A DNA stretch of 37,770 nt from the NCBI GenBank assembly GCA_023231475.1, contig JALJEE010002753.1, forward strand, positions 1 through 37,770, read 5' to 3'. The notes under the pieces are model-generated. The model searched no databases and was not told the DNA's origin. It saw only the letters and a program-made list of their open reading frames with translations. The translations under genes were made by a program, and so were the position numbers. The DNA is from Seison nebaliae. Lineage: Eukaryota; Rotifera; Pararotatoria; Seisonacea; Seisonidae. Below are positions 23,601 to 34,584 of the stretch, piece after piece; position 1 is the first letter of the stretch, and every line of letters begins with the position of its first letter.

Positions 23601-25647
23601 TTTATTCTTCACCTTTTTTTTGAAGGTCGTCAAAGAAACATTCGTTCGAAGAGAAATCGTTTCAACAATCGTTTAGAGAAGTGCTTGTTGTAATGAATGG
23701 AGTGAAGAAGAAGATTCATGAGAAGAATGTGAAGTATCGTCGTGCTAATTTAAATAATCGAATATCGAGATATTTAATGTCGGTGGCTGATCGATCAGAA
23801 GAAACATTAATTGCAACAACTGCCCCGTTTCTATTCATTCAACCTCTATGTTGGGTAGTTGGTCAATTTATTTTGAATCGTGAAGGAAGCATCAATTTTT
23901 TGATGATATGGCTCTATTTCGGATTTGCTTTACTCCTCTGTCTATTTATCACCATTTTCTACACTTTGACAAATGAAGAAGTTGAAAAATTTGTTTTTAA
24001 ATTTAAATTAATTTTTCTTTATGATAAAAATAAATTTAGTTGAAACGAAATATCATGAATGATATTTGTGGGAAATGTTATGATAACCAAATCAGGAAAT
24101 ATCGTCAAGAAAAACTATCGACAATCAGTTAATTTCTTCTATGGGAAATTAATTTTTAAATAATTCCACTTTCTTTTCAGATTCATCGAACGACGCTTTG
24201 TCTAACGAGAATTATATAAAGCGATTAATCCTACATGAGAAATTGTTGAAATATGTTGAGAATGAGAAAGAAACTTTAGGGAATTATGAGACAAAAAGTT
24301 TCGTATCAGAAACTAATGAACAATTGGGAAATGGGAAATTATCATCAATCCAACAAACAAAGAAGAATAATGAAACTAATTCTGTACCAAGTGTATCATC
24401 AATATCGATGTCATCATCATTATCGCCATCCAATGCATCGTCACCTTTTGAAATTAGTATTCATAAACCGGTTTTAGATAAACCGCCAACTATACCCAAA
24501 AATCAACGTCCAACCGAATCATATTCATCGTCAATTCCAAGAAAGAAATATATTCCGACAAATTCAACAATTGACACATTACCCAAAAGAAATTCGTCAC
24601 AAAGAATTATTTCAAATACTAATATACAATATCAAGAAAATCCATCAAAAAATCGTCGTCATTTGAATAGTGAAAACTCTTATTATCATCAAATGTTCAA
24701 TTATAATACACAACAGAAATATGCGTACGAGAAGATGTTAACGAATGATGACAGAAAATATAGCGAGAATGAAATTCCTGAAGTTTGGCCTACGTCCATT
24801 CAATTTAATTCGACTTATTCTATGAACAATTCCATTCCTGATAATGAAGATAATGAGAGGAGAAAGAACTTGTATTCAGATGGTCAAATATTTACGAAAT
24901 CGGATGAAACGGATAATGCCAATTCATTCTCATCATTCTCCAACACATCCGTTTCTTCGGCGTCGTCTTATATTTTGGAACCGTTAGAAAATATATTTCG
25001 ACGATCTGAAAAATGTTCGAACGTAAAAGATTATGGACATTTATCTGATGCATCAGTTGATGAGAATTATTCTATGTACAAATTAGGAAGGACAACCGAA
25101 CTCGCCACGATAGCAGAAGAAAAGAATATCAATATGAATTATTTGTCGAATGAGCAAGAAAATCAGAAATTCCATTCATTAACAATGGCAATGAATCGTG
25201 GAGATGTTATGTCGAACCAGATGCAATATCCATTCTCGAACAATCAATTGGAAGCGAGCTCATTAGTTTAATCTATTTAAAATTTTTAAGTCTTTTAAAT
25301 ATTCTTTTTCTTAGAATTTCTCCGGTAGAAGTACTTGTATGATCGAAGGTTCGGATGAACAAGATATCTTTAATTCCAATATTGACATATATGTGGAAGA
25401 AGCGTCAAATGATGAAACGAAAACTATGACACCGGAATTATATACGTCGAATATGGACAATTATGGGAAAATTAAAAACTCCACCAGGAACTCGTTAATT
25501 GTTCGGAATCGTTTACATGATCAAATCGGATCATCGACGATATCGTCTGGTGGCGAAGGTGAAAGCAACGCTTTCGTCATACGTGCCAGTACATCGACAT
25601 CGAGTGATTATCGTTCTTCATTCAACGAAGGACTCGAAAATAAATAG
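20660..25647 (+). CDS. multi-pass receptor, class B (secretin/adhesion-like) GPCR candidate
   Basis: Exons: 20660-21130, 21184-21400, 21448-21549, 21599-21723, 21767-22108, 22154-22426, 22472-22571, 22619-22695, 22769-23093, 23139-23583, 23626-23992, 24040-24127, 24181-25265, 25315-25647; total 4350 nt, 1449 aa. Introns are 42-53 bp except one of 73 bp (22696-22768). A signal peptide follows five Met codons. An extracellular region of roughly 460 aa has scattered Cys and no domain I recognise. Hydrophobic segments lie near 488-510, 547-569, 667-690, 707-730, 887-910 and 916-941. Class B hallmarks: GWIYP in the fourth segment; CW, then W.Y..P (YCWLFDKCYWIYLIP) before the fifth; and NEEVEKF after the last, like N-x-EV of secretin/adhesion receptors. 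I see six segments, so one is missing or the model is wrong near 22550-22770; exons 3-4 are also uncertain. The 508-residue tail is Ser/Asn-rich. AATAAA is at 25696-25701. Confidence 0.6.
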
Positions 25648-25695
25648 TTGAATTTGGATAGAGTCCGCTAATCCGTCGAATGATATTCAGTTGTA

Positions 25696-25701
25696 AATAA
25701 A
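25696..25701 (+). promoter_or_regulatory. polyadenylation signal of the receptor gene
   Basis: AATAAA 49 bases after the receptor stop codon. Confidence 0.55.
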
Positions 25702-26713
25702 AAACAAATTTCTCATTCGGAATGAGAATAATTAAATTATCTCTCAATTCTATTAAGAAAAGAACATTCATATATTATCTTCTCAATTGAACAACAAAAA
25801 TAAATTATATAATTACTCATTGTTTTTTCCTGTTAATTTAATAAACATTTGAATTAATTATGATTTAAATTATTTAATTTTTAAATTAATATAATTATTA
25901 AGATGTGAATGAATTATTATTATGGAAATTTACTTTTCGAGATCGGACGTGGGAATTTACGGAAGATATCCTCAACATTCTGTCGAGAATGTTGAGTTCT
26001 ATTAAAATGTTATATCGATTATATATCAAAGTCTTTATATTAAGGAATCTGTATATCTTTATCGCAGTGATGATATTATTAATGGTAGTAGTGGTAGTTG
26101 GGAAGAATAAAATAAGACGAATCTGAATATTTTTCCGATTTCCGTCTTAATAACGGATTCCATACGACTGATTATTATCTGTATGGATACATATAGATCT
26201 CGTCCCACATTTCGTCATCTGGTATTTTGCGGCGACGCATTGCTTCATCGTTATTTCAATCGATTCTTCTTTATTTCTTTATCGATTATCTTCTTCGAAT
26301 AAGAGAGATCTTCTTAATTCCAATACACGCCAATAATAAATATTTCCCATTCGAATAAGAGAAGATTAACATGAAAAAAGAAATGAAAGAAGGAAAATAT
26401 CCGTTCTCAACAACATCCGACTTACTTTACATTTCTCTTAACGTATTCTATATTTATCATTCCATCTTAATATATACAGTATATGTATTACTCCATTATC
26501 AGGATGGAGGGGTGAGTTGAACGAATTATTCTTCATTCTCCAAAATTATTTCAATCTTCTCCGTTTGTCTCGTTGGATTCTGAACTATATTCGATTTCGT
26601 CATTTTGTATTTGACAAGGTGAAATTTAGTTAAGTCAATCTAAATTTGATAGTTATGATTATTGGACATGTGAGAGGAAAGATATGGAGAAAGAAGTTCC
26701 TTTTTTGAACCGA

Positions 26714-26741
26714 ACGGTTATAGTAATAATACTATAACCGT
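26714..26741. repeat. perfect 12-bp hairpin
   Basis: Arms ACGGTTATAGTA (26714-26725) and TACTATAACCGT (26730-26741) are exact reverse complements around a 4-base ATAA loop. No coding sequence lies nearby; transcription is not known. Confidence 0.85.
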
Positions 26742-27348
26742 CGATTAATATTCTCACAATTGTCACCAATATTTTATGACATGTGTTTCTCGTTGAATCA
26801 TTGAAGATGAATTCATAAGTGTGATACTGATTATCTTCAATATCAAAAAGATCGTTATAGTATCATCTATAAAACGTTGTCTTTCTGACACGTAGTTCAT
26901 CGAAATTACTACAATAATTCGACTAACAATACCTAGATCAATAGCAATGAACAGCCGTTCATTTTATCTGTGAGGTAGAAAAAGAAGGAGAATATTCTCC
27001 ACCTTTACATCGGTTTTGAGATATTGTCATGTCATGTCATGCTCCCACAGTTCAGTTTTATTCTCTTTCTTCCTGAAGAAACCAATTTTGGTTATACTAT
27101 GGTTGTACAAAATTGTATACCTAATACCGTTGCCATCATGTAAATGTAAAAAGAGAAAAGCGAATGGTTTTTAAACCACAAAACGTGAAATTATTTTATC
27201 TACAAGACATCTCCATTTAGGTCTAGAGAGATTTAGATTCTATTCTGCGGTTGCTGGAGTCAGAAGGGAGAAGAAAAGAGGCTAATATGTAGAGATGGTT
27301 TGTAGATGTTGTTCGTCTAAAAATTCATCTTCGATATACGGAACATCA

Positions 27349-27420
27349 TCAGGTACATCTATTCAGATGAGATATTTAAGTATATTCATGAATACATCGT
27401 AGGGAAATATATGTACCTGA
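27349..27420. repeat. 10-bp inverted pair, 52 bp apart
   Basis: TCAGGTACAT at 27349-27358 is the exact reverse complement of ATGTACCTGA at 27411-27420. Pairs this short can arise by chance in 2 kb of A/T-rich DNA. Confidence 0.45.
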
Positions 27421-27930
27421 AACCATATACTATTTACCCATACATGTATTCATTCAAAGAAAACTACTTGTTTATCTTTTTTATTTCTTCATAAAAATAA
27501 GTGAGTGAATATAGATTCATAGATCTTGTAATTTCAACCATCATATTTCTCCCAACATCTTCCTATTATTATTATTCTTCTTTGTACAATAATTCTTATT
27601 CCCATTTTCACCTTCATCCTATGAAATTAACTTTTCTTCGTCCCAATGACATTTATTTCTATTTATTAGAATAGCATTGAAAGTTAATACGTTAAAAGAA
27701 ACTACTAAAATTCAACTTTAAAATTCAACCAGTTCTTTTTATTCCCATCGAATAGAAAAACAATTAAATTATTTCATTCTTTTGGGTAGTCCTAGTACGA
27801 TACGACAGGATATCTATTTCATTTCCTTTTGCCGTTTCGTGTCAAGTATCGGATATCTCATTCATTTGACTATCTCACCTAAAAAATACCATTTTCGATG
27901 TTTATTCTTAACACTTCTCCCTTATTTACA

Positions 27931-27937
27931 TATAAAA
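27931..27937 (+). promoter_or_regulatory. putative TATA box of the chitinase gene
   Basis: TATAAAA lies 54 bases upstream of the chitinase ATG, a suitable distance for a short 5' leader. In an A/T-rich genome such matches are common. Confidence 0.35.
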
Positions 27938-27984
27938 AACTGAACAGAATGTAAATGGTTCTCATCAAATAATCTTTCCCTGCA

Positions 27985-30699
27985 ATGATGGGTGAAATGT
28001 TATGGATTATTCTTTCTCTTCTTCTACCGATCGTTTTATCCGAATATCGACTTGTTTGTTATTACGCCAATTGGGCCCCTTATCGTGATCTACGTCCAAT
28101 CTTATATCCTGATGATATCGATCCTAAATTATGTTCACATATTCATTTCGCCTTTGCTCGCATCAATCCGAAAACGTTAGAGATAACACCAACAGAAAAA
28201 CATGACACTGAATGGTTACCATCGTCAGGACCGGTTAAAATAAACTTTATTCATAATAAATTTATTATTTTTATTTAATTAATTCTAGCCATTATATTTT
28301 CGAATGAGTCGATTAAAAATGACGAATATCGGTTTGAAAACGATATTGAGTATTGGAGGATGGAATGCTAAGTCAACGGGATTTAATGCGGCTTCCAAAA
28401 ATGATAAAAATCGGTTTGGCTTTTTTCTCTAAAAATTGAATTTTAAACATTTTCTAATTAACATTTTGAAGAAGAAAATTTGCTACGCAAGCGATAAAAT
28501 TCTTAAGAATGTGGAATTGGGATGGAATGGATTTGGATTGGGAATATCCTGGTGACTTACAACGTGGCGCTGCTGAATCATCAAAAAATGATTTTCATCA
28601 ATTACTGCGAATAGTTCGAGATGAGATTACTAAAGAATCAATGTTAAGTGGAAGAGAACCGTTGTTGATTAGTTCAGCAGTTTCTGCAAATCCACTCAAA
28701 GTTATTAAAGGATATGATGTCAAAGAATTTTGCCAGTTCAATTTTCTTTAACATATTTCAAAATAATTTAATTTTCAGTTTAATGGATTATGTCAATATT
28801 ATGACATATGACTATCATGGTCCATGGGATAATGTGACAGGATCTAATAGTCCATTATATAATTCGATAAATGAAGAATCGACTTCCATTAAAAAAACAT
28901 CGAATGTTCCAAATATGAGATCTGATGAAAATGTTAGAATATTAAGATCGATGGTTGAAACCAATGAATATGAGAAACATCAAGATAAAACAGCTTATGA
29001 TAAGGATAACAGTTGGAAGAATGCCGTTAGTATATTTTTTATGGAATTTTTTATGCATTTTTTTTTGTAGAATTATAGTATATTTTTTTGGATACGTAAT
29101 GGTTGTCCACCAAAAAAATTGCATTTGGGCATAGCTGCTTATGGGAGAACGTTCATTATGAATATTTCATCGTTAAATTCGAATTTGAAACGGAAAAATT
29201 ATCGTACAGAAATTGTTGATGAATTCAGTGGGAATATTGTGCAGAATAATTCGACAATTAGACCACCACATCAATTTGAACGGAATGCGAAATTATTTTC
29301 AGCCATACCAAATATTGGGACTCCCATAATATCGCCGGGTAAATCGGGAAGATATTCGAAGGAGCCAGGTGTCCTCACTTATTATGAAGTTTGTGAGCAG
29401 TTATATATTAAACGATATAAGAGAGAATGGTTATCCGACGAATTAGTTCCATATGCATATAAGAATGATGAATTTGTATCATTTGATGATTCAGTGTCAG
29501 TATATCATAAAGTGAAATATGTGAAATCATTAGGATTGGGAGGAGTGATGTTATGGACGAGTGATATGGATGATTATTCGGGACGATTCTGTTATGCTGG
29601 TCCATTTCCTATAACGAGAACTATACGAATGTTATTGAATGCGAATAATACGGATACAAATAAAAAGAATTCTTATTCAACCAATACGACGAGAAGAACT
29701 TCCACACCATTTCAAACGACGTCCATATCGATAAAAAAAGAAAAAAGAAAACAAAAGAATTCTCATAATGATCTTCTGCAGTACGAGAAGGCATTCAATG
29801 AAATACATTCAGCTGCTGATTTTATTAAAAATTATCGGAAGAATAACAAAATGACAACCACTCGACCTACAACCACCACCAAATTGACGACGCGAGTAAA
29901 TTTTAAGAAAATTATCAAAATAGAAAATTTTGATAATCGACCAAAAAATAAATTTTATTATAATACAGCAATTAAACAATCAAACAACAACAACAACAAC
30001 AATAATAATAATATAAATATTAATAATCATCAATATTATAATGAACAATTGTTTGAGAAGGATCTAATGAATGATTTAACATCATTTCAATCTGATAATG
30101 ATGATGATGACGACGATTTATTTCCATCTATTAATAATAATAATAATCCATTTCTTTATGGATATCATAATCAATTTGATTGGCAATCACCATTATTAAA
30201 TGGATTATCTAATCGTTATCGAACGACAACAACAACAACAACAACGACGATCATACCATCATCAACAATATCACATTTCCCGAATGCTTATAATCTAATC
30301 GCAGGATTTCTGGAACAACATTCCAATTTTAAGAATGTCAAAGATTCACTCTTACAATATGCGAACATCCTTCATCCGGAATTATCATCCAATATTTCTG
30401 GTCTAACATATCAGAAAGAAAAGAAGAGTAAACGAATCGACTCTAAACTCATATCTACTTATAACAATTACAACAATAACAACAACAATAACTTCTATAC
30501 ATCAGAATTAGTTACGAATTCGACGGATATTCAGCCAATCTTCCTGACTACTAACAGAAATAAAATGTTTAGATTGGTGGGAAAACATAAAGAAAAATTT
30601 TATGATTCACAACATTCCAAAACTAACAAATTATTTTTGAATCCGAAAATTATTATCTTCTTATACTTTTCTCATACCTGCATCCATTTTCTATTCTAG
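27985..30699 (+). CDS. GH18 chitinase with long Thr/Asn-rich C-terminal tail
   Basis: Secreted glycoside hydrolase family 18 enzyme, expected to cut chitin in cuticle or gut lining. Exons: 27985-28233, 28289-28413, 28472-28735, 28779-29025, 29071-30699; introns 43-58 bp; 837 aa. Signal peptide 1-19 (MMGEMLWIILSLLLPIVLS), then the barrel: YRLVCYYANWA, TILSIGGWNAKS, the catalytic motif DGMDLDWEYPG with proton donor E149, DYVNIMTYDYHGPWD, LHLGIAAYGRTF and GLGGVMLWTSDMDDYSG. All key residues seen are present, so it should be active. After about residue 485 come some 350 residues of Thr-, Asn- and Asp-rich low complexity, as in O-glycosylated linkers. No cysteine-rich chitin-binding domain follows; the chain ends in a short hydrophobic run (IIIFLYFSHTCIHFLF), which could be an anchor signal. 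A substrate role in moulting is inference. AATAAA at 30749-30754. Confidence 0.93.
29982..30028 (+). repeat. AAC/AAT tract coding polyasparagine
   Basis: Run of AAC then AAT codons in the chitinase tail, one of several Asn tracts there (others near 30137 and 30470). Confidence 0.85.
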
Positions 30700-30748
30700 A
30701 ATTTTCTTTTTACTAATTTCTCTCTTTTTCACGTGTACATTGCATAAA

Positions 30749-30754
30749 AATAAA
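30749..30754 (+). promoter_or_regulatory. polyadenylation signal of the chitinase gene
   Basis: AATAAA 50 bases after the chitinase stop and 174 bases before the Dicer-like ATG; with this it marks a very tight gene border. Confidence 0.5.
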
Positions 30755-30927
30755 AATTATTTGTATAATTCAAATGAGACATCTCCAAAAAATCTCCTAA
30801 AACATGAAATAAGTCGATCAAAAGAAAATATTTCCTTGGATATAATTCAAATTTGAGGCACGTGACGTTCTTTGCTTTTTTCATTTCTTCTTACACTATT
30901 GATCTTAAACACGTCTCATTACTCATT

Positions 30928-33900
30928 ATGGACATTTTCAACAATTTCTTAAAAGTGCATTCATTGAATCTGGATATTCTCTATGAAGAAGATTTGTCGT
31001 TGGAGAAGATAATTGAGAAGACGGCAAAGACAGATGAGAATCAATATAAACATTATTTGATGTTTCATTCCATTTTACCGATTAATCGATTCATAATCAT
31101 TTCAACTCGTTTAATTCATCTAATTCATGAATCATATAAAGAATTCTTACCATTCTTTCTCGACGAATGTTTGACACGTACGAAAAATTTCATCCGACAC
31201 TTTTCTGAATGGCGCCGACTATTTCCCATCGATCTCAATTTGAGACCATTCATCAAGCAATTGGATAATAGAATAGCATTATATTTCGAAATGCTGAAAC
31301 AATTGAATGAAAGTCTCGTTCGATCATCTGATACGAAATGTTTACAGAGACAATTCCGTCAATTTCTCCAAAATTTAGATCAGAAAATCGATTCGGAGAA
31401 GAAGGTGAATAAACCATCAGATATTCTCATTCATGTCATCGTTAATAATCGTGTGGAATGTGATGTTGTATATATTTTGTTATCTCATTATTTCAAAGAT
31501 TTCAAATTAATCATACCATATCGTTATTCGTTTTTTGATGAATTATTGAAATCATTTCAAATTAAATCGATCGAATCCGTTTTCCTTCTCATGAAATATT
31601 TACAGATGAATAATATCGATCGAATTGCCAATTATTATCAATCAGATTTTTCATCCAATCGACCAATAATATCAATTCATTATAATGAAGATGATCGAAT
31701 ATTTCGTGAGAAGATTTATCTACAGGAAACTCCATTAATAACATCAACATTAGAAATGAATAAAATATTATCAAATATTGATACGAAAGTAAAAGAGATA
31801 GATTACGAAATTAAATTCCCTAAAGATTTCAAGACTGTTGAATATCAAAAAACTCAATTCAAACCACCAACCTTCCATATTAGAGGAACACCTGAATACC
31901 AATTGATGGTGTTATATCTCGGATTTTCCGAACAACAACAAAAATATATCGAACGTGTTGTAGAGAAACAGTTAGAAACGATAGTGGAGAAGGAGTTGGT
32001 TCTCATTCCTCAAACAGATATTAATTTCATTATTAAATTTTTCAAAGAATGTTTTCATCAACAATTACTTTCGCCCTTTATTTTGCTCGTTCCCAATCGA
32101 TTTCATGAAAATGAACAGAAAATCTTGAACGGATTGACAGTTGAAACGGTATTGAAATTCATTGAACATTTTATTATTCTATTCGAATCGTTTCGAAAAG
32201 ATTCTTATCATTTTCATACGACGAGACAAATCGCCATAATCGAAGAACTTTATTTTCATTTGTTGAATAATTTGCCGTTATTCGAGAAAGTTTTCTTCCA
32301 ACTCTTACCAGTTTGTAAGTTTAGTGGATTGATTCGATTCTCTCAAATCGGTTATACTCATCAAACCATCACTGATGACCAATTGACAGAATTGAAAGAG
32401 AATCATATAACGAACGTTTCATATTTCAATCAAATTATCAAAGCTAAACGTCTCACCATCACTCAGAATCAGAAGAATGAATTTGAAGAACAATATTTAT
32501 TTGTTGAATTGGAAGTTTATGAGAAGATGTTCAATTTACCTGATTGTATCAAAAAGAAGGAAACAAATGCATTCTTTGAAAATGATCAAAATTTCTCCAA
32601 ATATTATTCAGTTTTTGCAAAACTCGACGAACATAACAATTATTTCTTCTTCCCAACAAAGACTAAAACGTCCCCATCAAAAGGAGATGGTGACAATACA
32701 GAAAAATTGTCGTTAGCACATGTACCTTATTCGGAGAAGATTTGTGCGTTACATGTCAATCGACAATCTCTCAACGAACCGATAACAAATACGAAACATT
32801 CAGCCGTTCGTTATTGTTCACCTGATCATTATGCCGATTTGTGTAATGATCGTCTATTATTTAAACGTCTTCGATTGAAGAAATTCCTTCATATTTCATT
32901 TTTCTTTATATCGAAAATGAAAGATGTATTTGGAATTGTCGATTTTTGTGATCGATTTCAATCATTTTTAAATATTCATATTATTATCGATTATCCATTT
33001 ACTATAAATTTCGATCGAGATTTTTTTGTGGATAATCTCATAGAATTATTTAATCGAAATGATGACGATTTATATTTCCATTTGAAACGATTTTCAAATA
33101 AATTCTCTATTTCAACAACATGTGAAATTAGCGATAAGATTCAAGTGGATTATGACGAACAATGTGCCAAATTGAAAGAATTGAAATTATTGAAGAAATT
33201 ATTCATAAAAAATTCGGAAAGAATCCATTTGAGATTTGAAGAGATCATGCAAGTTCTAACAACCAAATCAGTAATAAATTTAAATAATTTGGAATTTCCA
33301 GAATTTCTCGGTGACTCATTACTCGATTTTATCATGGCACTCTATGCATTTAATTTGCGTGATACTGACAAAGATATGACGAATTTGAAAAGTGATCTTA
33401 CTGAGAATCGATATTTGATGAATCTTTCCCGCAAACATTTACCACTCAAAGACAATATTATTCGAATGTCGTTCGAATATCAAAATAATTTTGTTCCATC
33501 ATTCTTTTCAGCTGCTCCCGAATCATTAGATCCCAAATCCATTGCTGATTCCATCGAAGCTTTAATGGCACTGTTGTATGTGAAAGGTGGATTTGATTTG
33601 ACATTAGAATTCTTTCGCCACTTTTTTGGAAAACAATTTAATATTTTATGTAAATTAGTCACCGAACAATTGGATATGACACCACATGAAAATTCCGAAT
33701 ATGAAACATTTAGTCGTTCCATTCTCCGATATAAATTCCATGATCTCAATCTCCTCAAACGAAGTCTGTTAATGAGGAACGTGAGTAACACAGTGAATAA
33801 TGAAAGTCTCGAATTTCTCGGTGACGCAATTCTAGATTTTCTCGTCACTCTCGCCATCATTCAGTATTTGATGGAGAAGAAACTTTATGATTGCTTGACC

Positions 33901-34584
33901 CCAGGAAAAATTACATTAATCCGATCAAATATTGTTTGTAACGTCACATTTAGCGTTCTAGCGTACAAACATAAATTTTATAAATACGCTTATGGTAGAT
34001 GTTTGGAGGAAAAACGTGAAGATTTCGAAAATCTTTTTAATCAATTCTCTTCTGATTCTCGAACGGGAAAAAATATTCCGATCGATATCAATCGATATCT
34101 CGAATTGGAAAACGATCAATATTTGGAGAGAGATGTTCAATCAATCATTCATAAAATACGAGAAAATCGAACAGCCACTACTCACAAAAAACGAACTTTA
34201 CTCGAATTCCAAATTGACGAAGCTAAAACTTTTCATAAAATTTTTAGTGACATGTTCGAATCGGTTGCAGCTGCCGTTTACATCGATAGTGGAAATGATA
34301 TCGAATTAACATGGAAAGTTTTCCATCCATTCTTAGCAACACAAATCGTTTATGCGTGCGAGAACGTCCAGAAGACGGTGAAAGCAAGATTGCACGAAAT
34401 GAATCAGACTGTCGATTTCCAAACGGAAAATAAAGGAAATTTACAAACATTAGTCAACTGTCGCATCATCATTGAAAATCATCAGTATGTCATCAAGATG
34501 ATTGGAAGAAATCGGAAATTAATTACTGATCGTCTCTCATATCGGATAGTGAAAGCGTTGGAACAAGTCGATTTGAAATCATAA
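30928..34584 (+). CDS. Dicer-like double RNase III protein without recognisable helicase
   Basis: Single-exon gene, 1218 aa from ATG30928 (the frame opens at 30853 without ATG). Dicers cut double-stranded RNA into small RNAs. RNase IIIa: FPEFLGDSLLDF and IADSIEALMALLY, with E792, D796, D874 and E877. RNase IIIb: SLEFLGDAILDFL and FSDMFESVAAAVY, with E962, D966, D1108 and E1111. All eight acidic metal-binding residues are intact, so catalysis is expected. Residues about 1140-1218 resemble the C-terminal dsRBD (VNCRIIIENHQYVIKMIGRN). The N-terminal 780 residues are very divergent: about 165-195 (ILIHVIVNNRVECDVVYILL) recalls the start of a Dicer Hel2 domain, and about 530-580 recalls the second half of a PAZ domain (EQYLFVELEVYEKMFNLP, FSKYYSVFAKLD). 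No Walker A, DECH box or motif VI is seen, and only 228 bp separate its ATG from the chitinase stop, so no upstream exons fit. A minimal Dicer or Drosha-like paralogue are alternatives; double RNase III plus PAZ-like order favours Dicer. Confidence 0.85.
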   Translation: MDIFNNFLKVHSLNLDILYEEDLSLEKIIEKTAKTDENQYKHYLMFHSILPINRFIIISTRLIHLIHESYKEFLPFFLDECLTRTKNFIRHFSEWRRLFPIDLNLRPFIKQLDNRIALYFEMLKQLNESLVRSSDTKCLQRQFRQFLQNLDQKIDSEKKVNKPSDILIHVIVNNRVECDVVYILLSHYFKDFKLIIPYRYSFFDELLKSFQIKSIESVFLLMKYLQMNNIDRIANYYQSDFSSNRPIISIHYNEDDRIFREKIYLQETPLITSTLEMNKILSNIDTKVKEIDYEIKFPKDFKTVEYQKTQFKPPTFHIRGTPEYQLMVLYLGFSEQQQKYIERVVEKQLETIVEKELVLIPQTDINFIIKFFKECFHQQLLSPFILLVPNRFHENEQKILNGLTVETVLKFIEHFIILFESFRKDSYHFHTTRQIAIIEELYFHLLNNLPLFEKVFFQLLPVCKFSGLIRFSQIGYTHQTITDDQLTELKENHITNVSYFNQIIKAKRLTITQNQKNEFEEQYLFVELEVYEKMFNLPDCIKKKETNAFFENDQNFSKYYSVFAKLDEHNNYFFFPTKTKTSPSKGDGDNTEKLSLAHVPYSEKICALHVNRQSLNEPITNTKHSAVRYCSPDHYADLCNDRLLFKRLRLKKFLHISFFFISKMKDVFGIVDFCDRFQSFLNIHIIIDYPFTINFDRDFFVDNLIELFNRNDDDLYFHLKRFSNKFSISTTCEISDKIQVDYDEQCAKLKELKLLKKLFIKNSERIHLRFEEIMQVLTTKSVINLNNLEFPEFLGDSLLDFIMALYAFNLRDTDKDMTNLKSDLTENRYLMNLSRKHLPLKDNIIRMSFEYQNNFVPSFFSAAPESLDPKSIADSIEALMALLYVKGGFDLTLEFFRHFFGKQFNILCKLVTEQLDMTPHENSEYETFSRSILRYKFHDLNLLKRSLLMRNVSNTVNNESLEFLGDAILDFLVTLAIIQYLMEKKLYDCLTPGKITLIRSNIVCNVTFSVLAYKHKFYKYAYGRCLEEKREDFENLFNQFSSDSRTGKNIPIDINRYLELENDQYLERDVQSIIHKIRENRTATTHKKRTLLEFQIDEAKTFHKIFSDMFESVAAAVYIDSGNDIELTWKVFHPFLATQIVYACENVQKTVKARLHEMNQTVDFQTENKGNLQTLVNCRIIIENHQYVIKMIGRNRKLITDRLSYRIVKALEQVDLKS

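Larger units (their letters stand above)
25702..27984. other. intergenic region between receptor and chitinase
   Basis: About 2.3 kb of A/T-rich sequence without a supportable gene. It contains a perfect 12-bp hairpin (26714-26741), a 10-bp inverted pair (27349-27358 with 27411-27420) and a TATA-like site before the chitinase start. A 73-codon frame at 25905-26126 has no recognisable content. Confidence 0.55.

Noticed and set aside
20660-25647. Prominin, tweety or Frizzled identity for the receptor gene
   Set aside because: No Frizzled cysteine-rich domain or KTxxxW motif, and the prominin and tweety patterns do not fit; the class B motifs fit better.
30853-30927. Extra 25 codons at the front of the Dicer-like frame
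   Set aside because: The frame there opens with TTG, not ATG; the first ATG is at 30928 and eukaryotic starts rarely use TTG.
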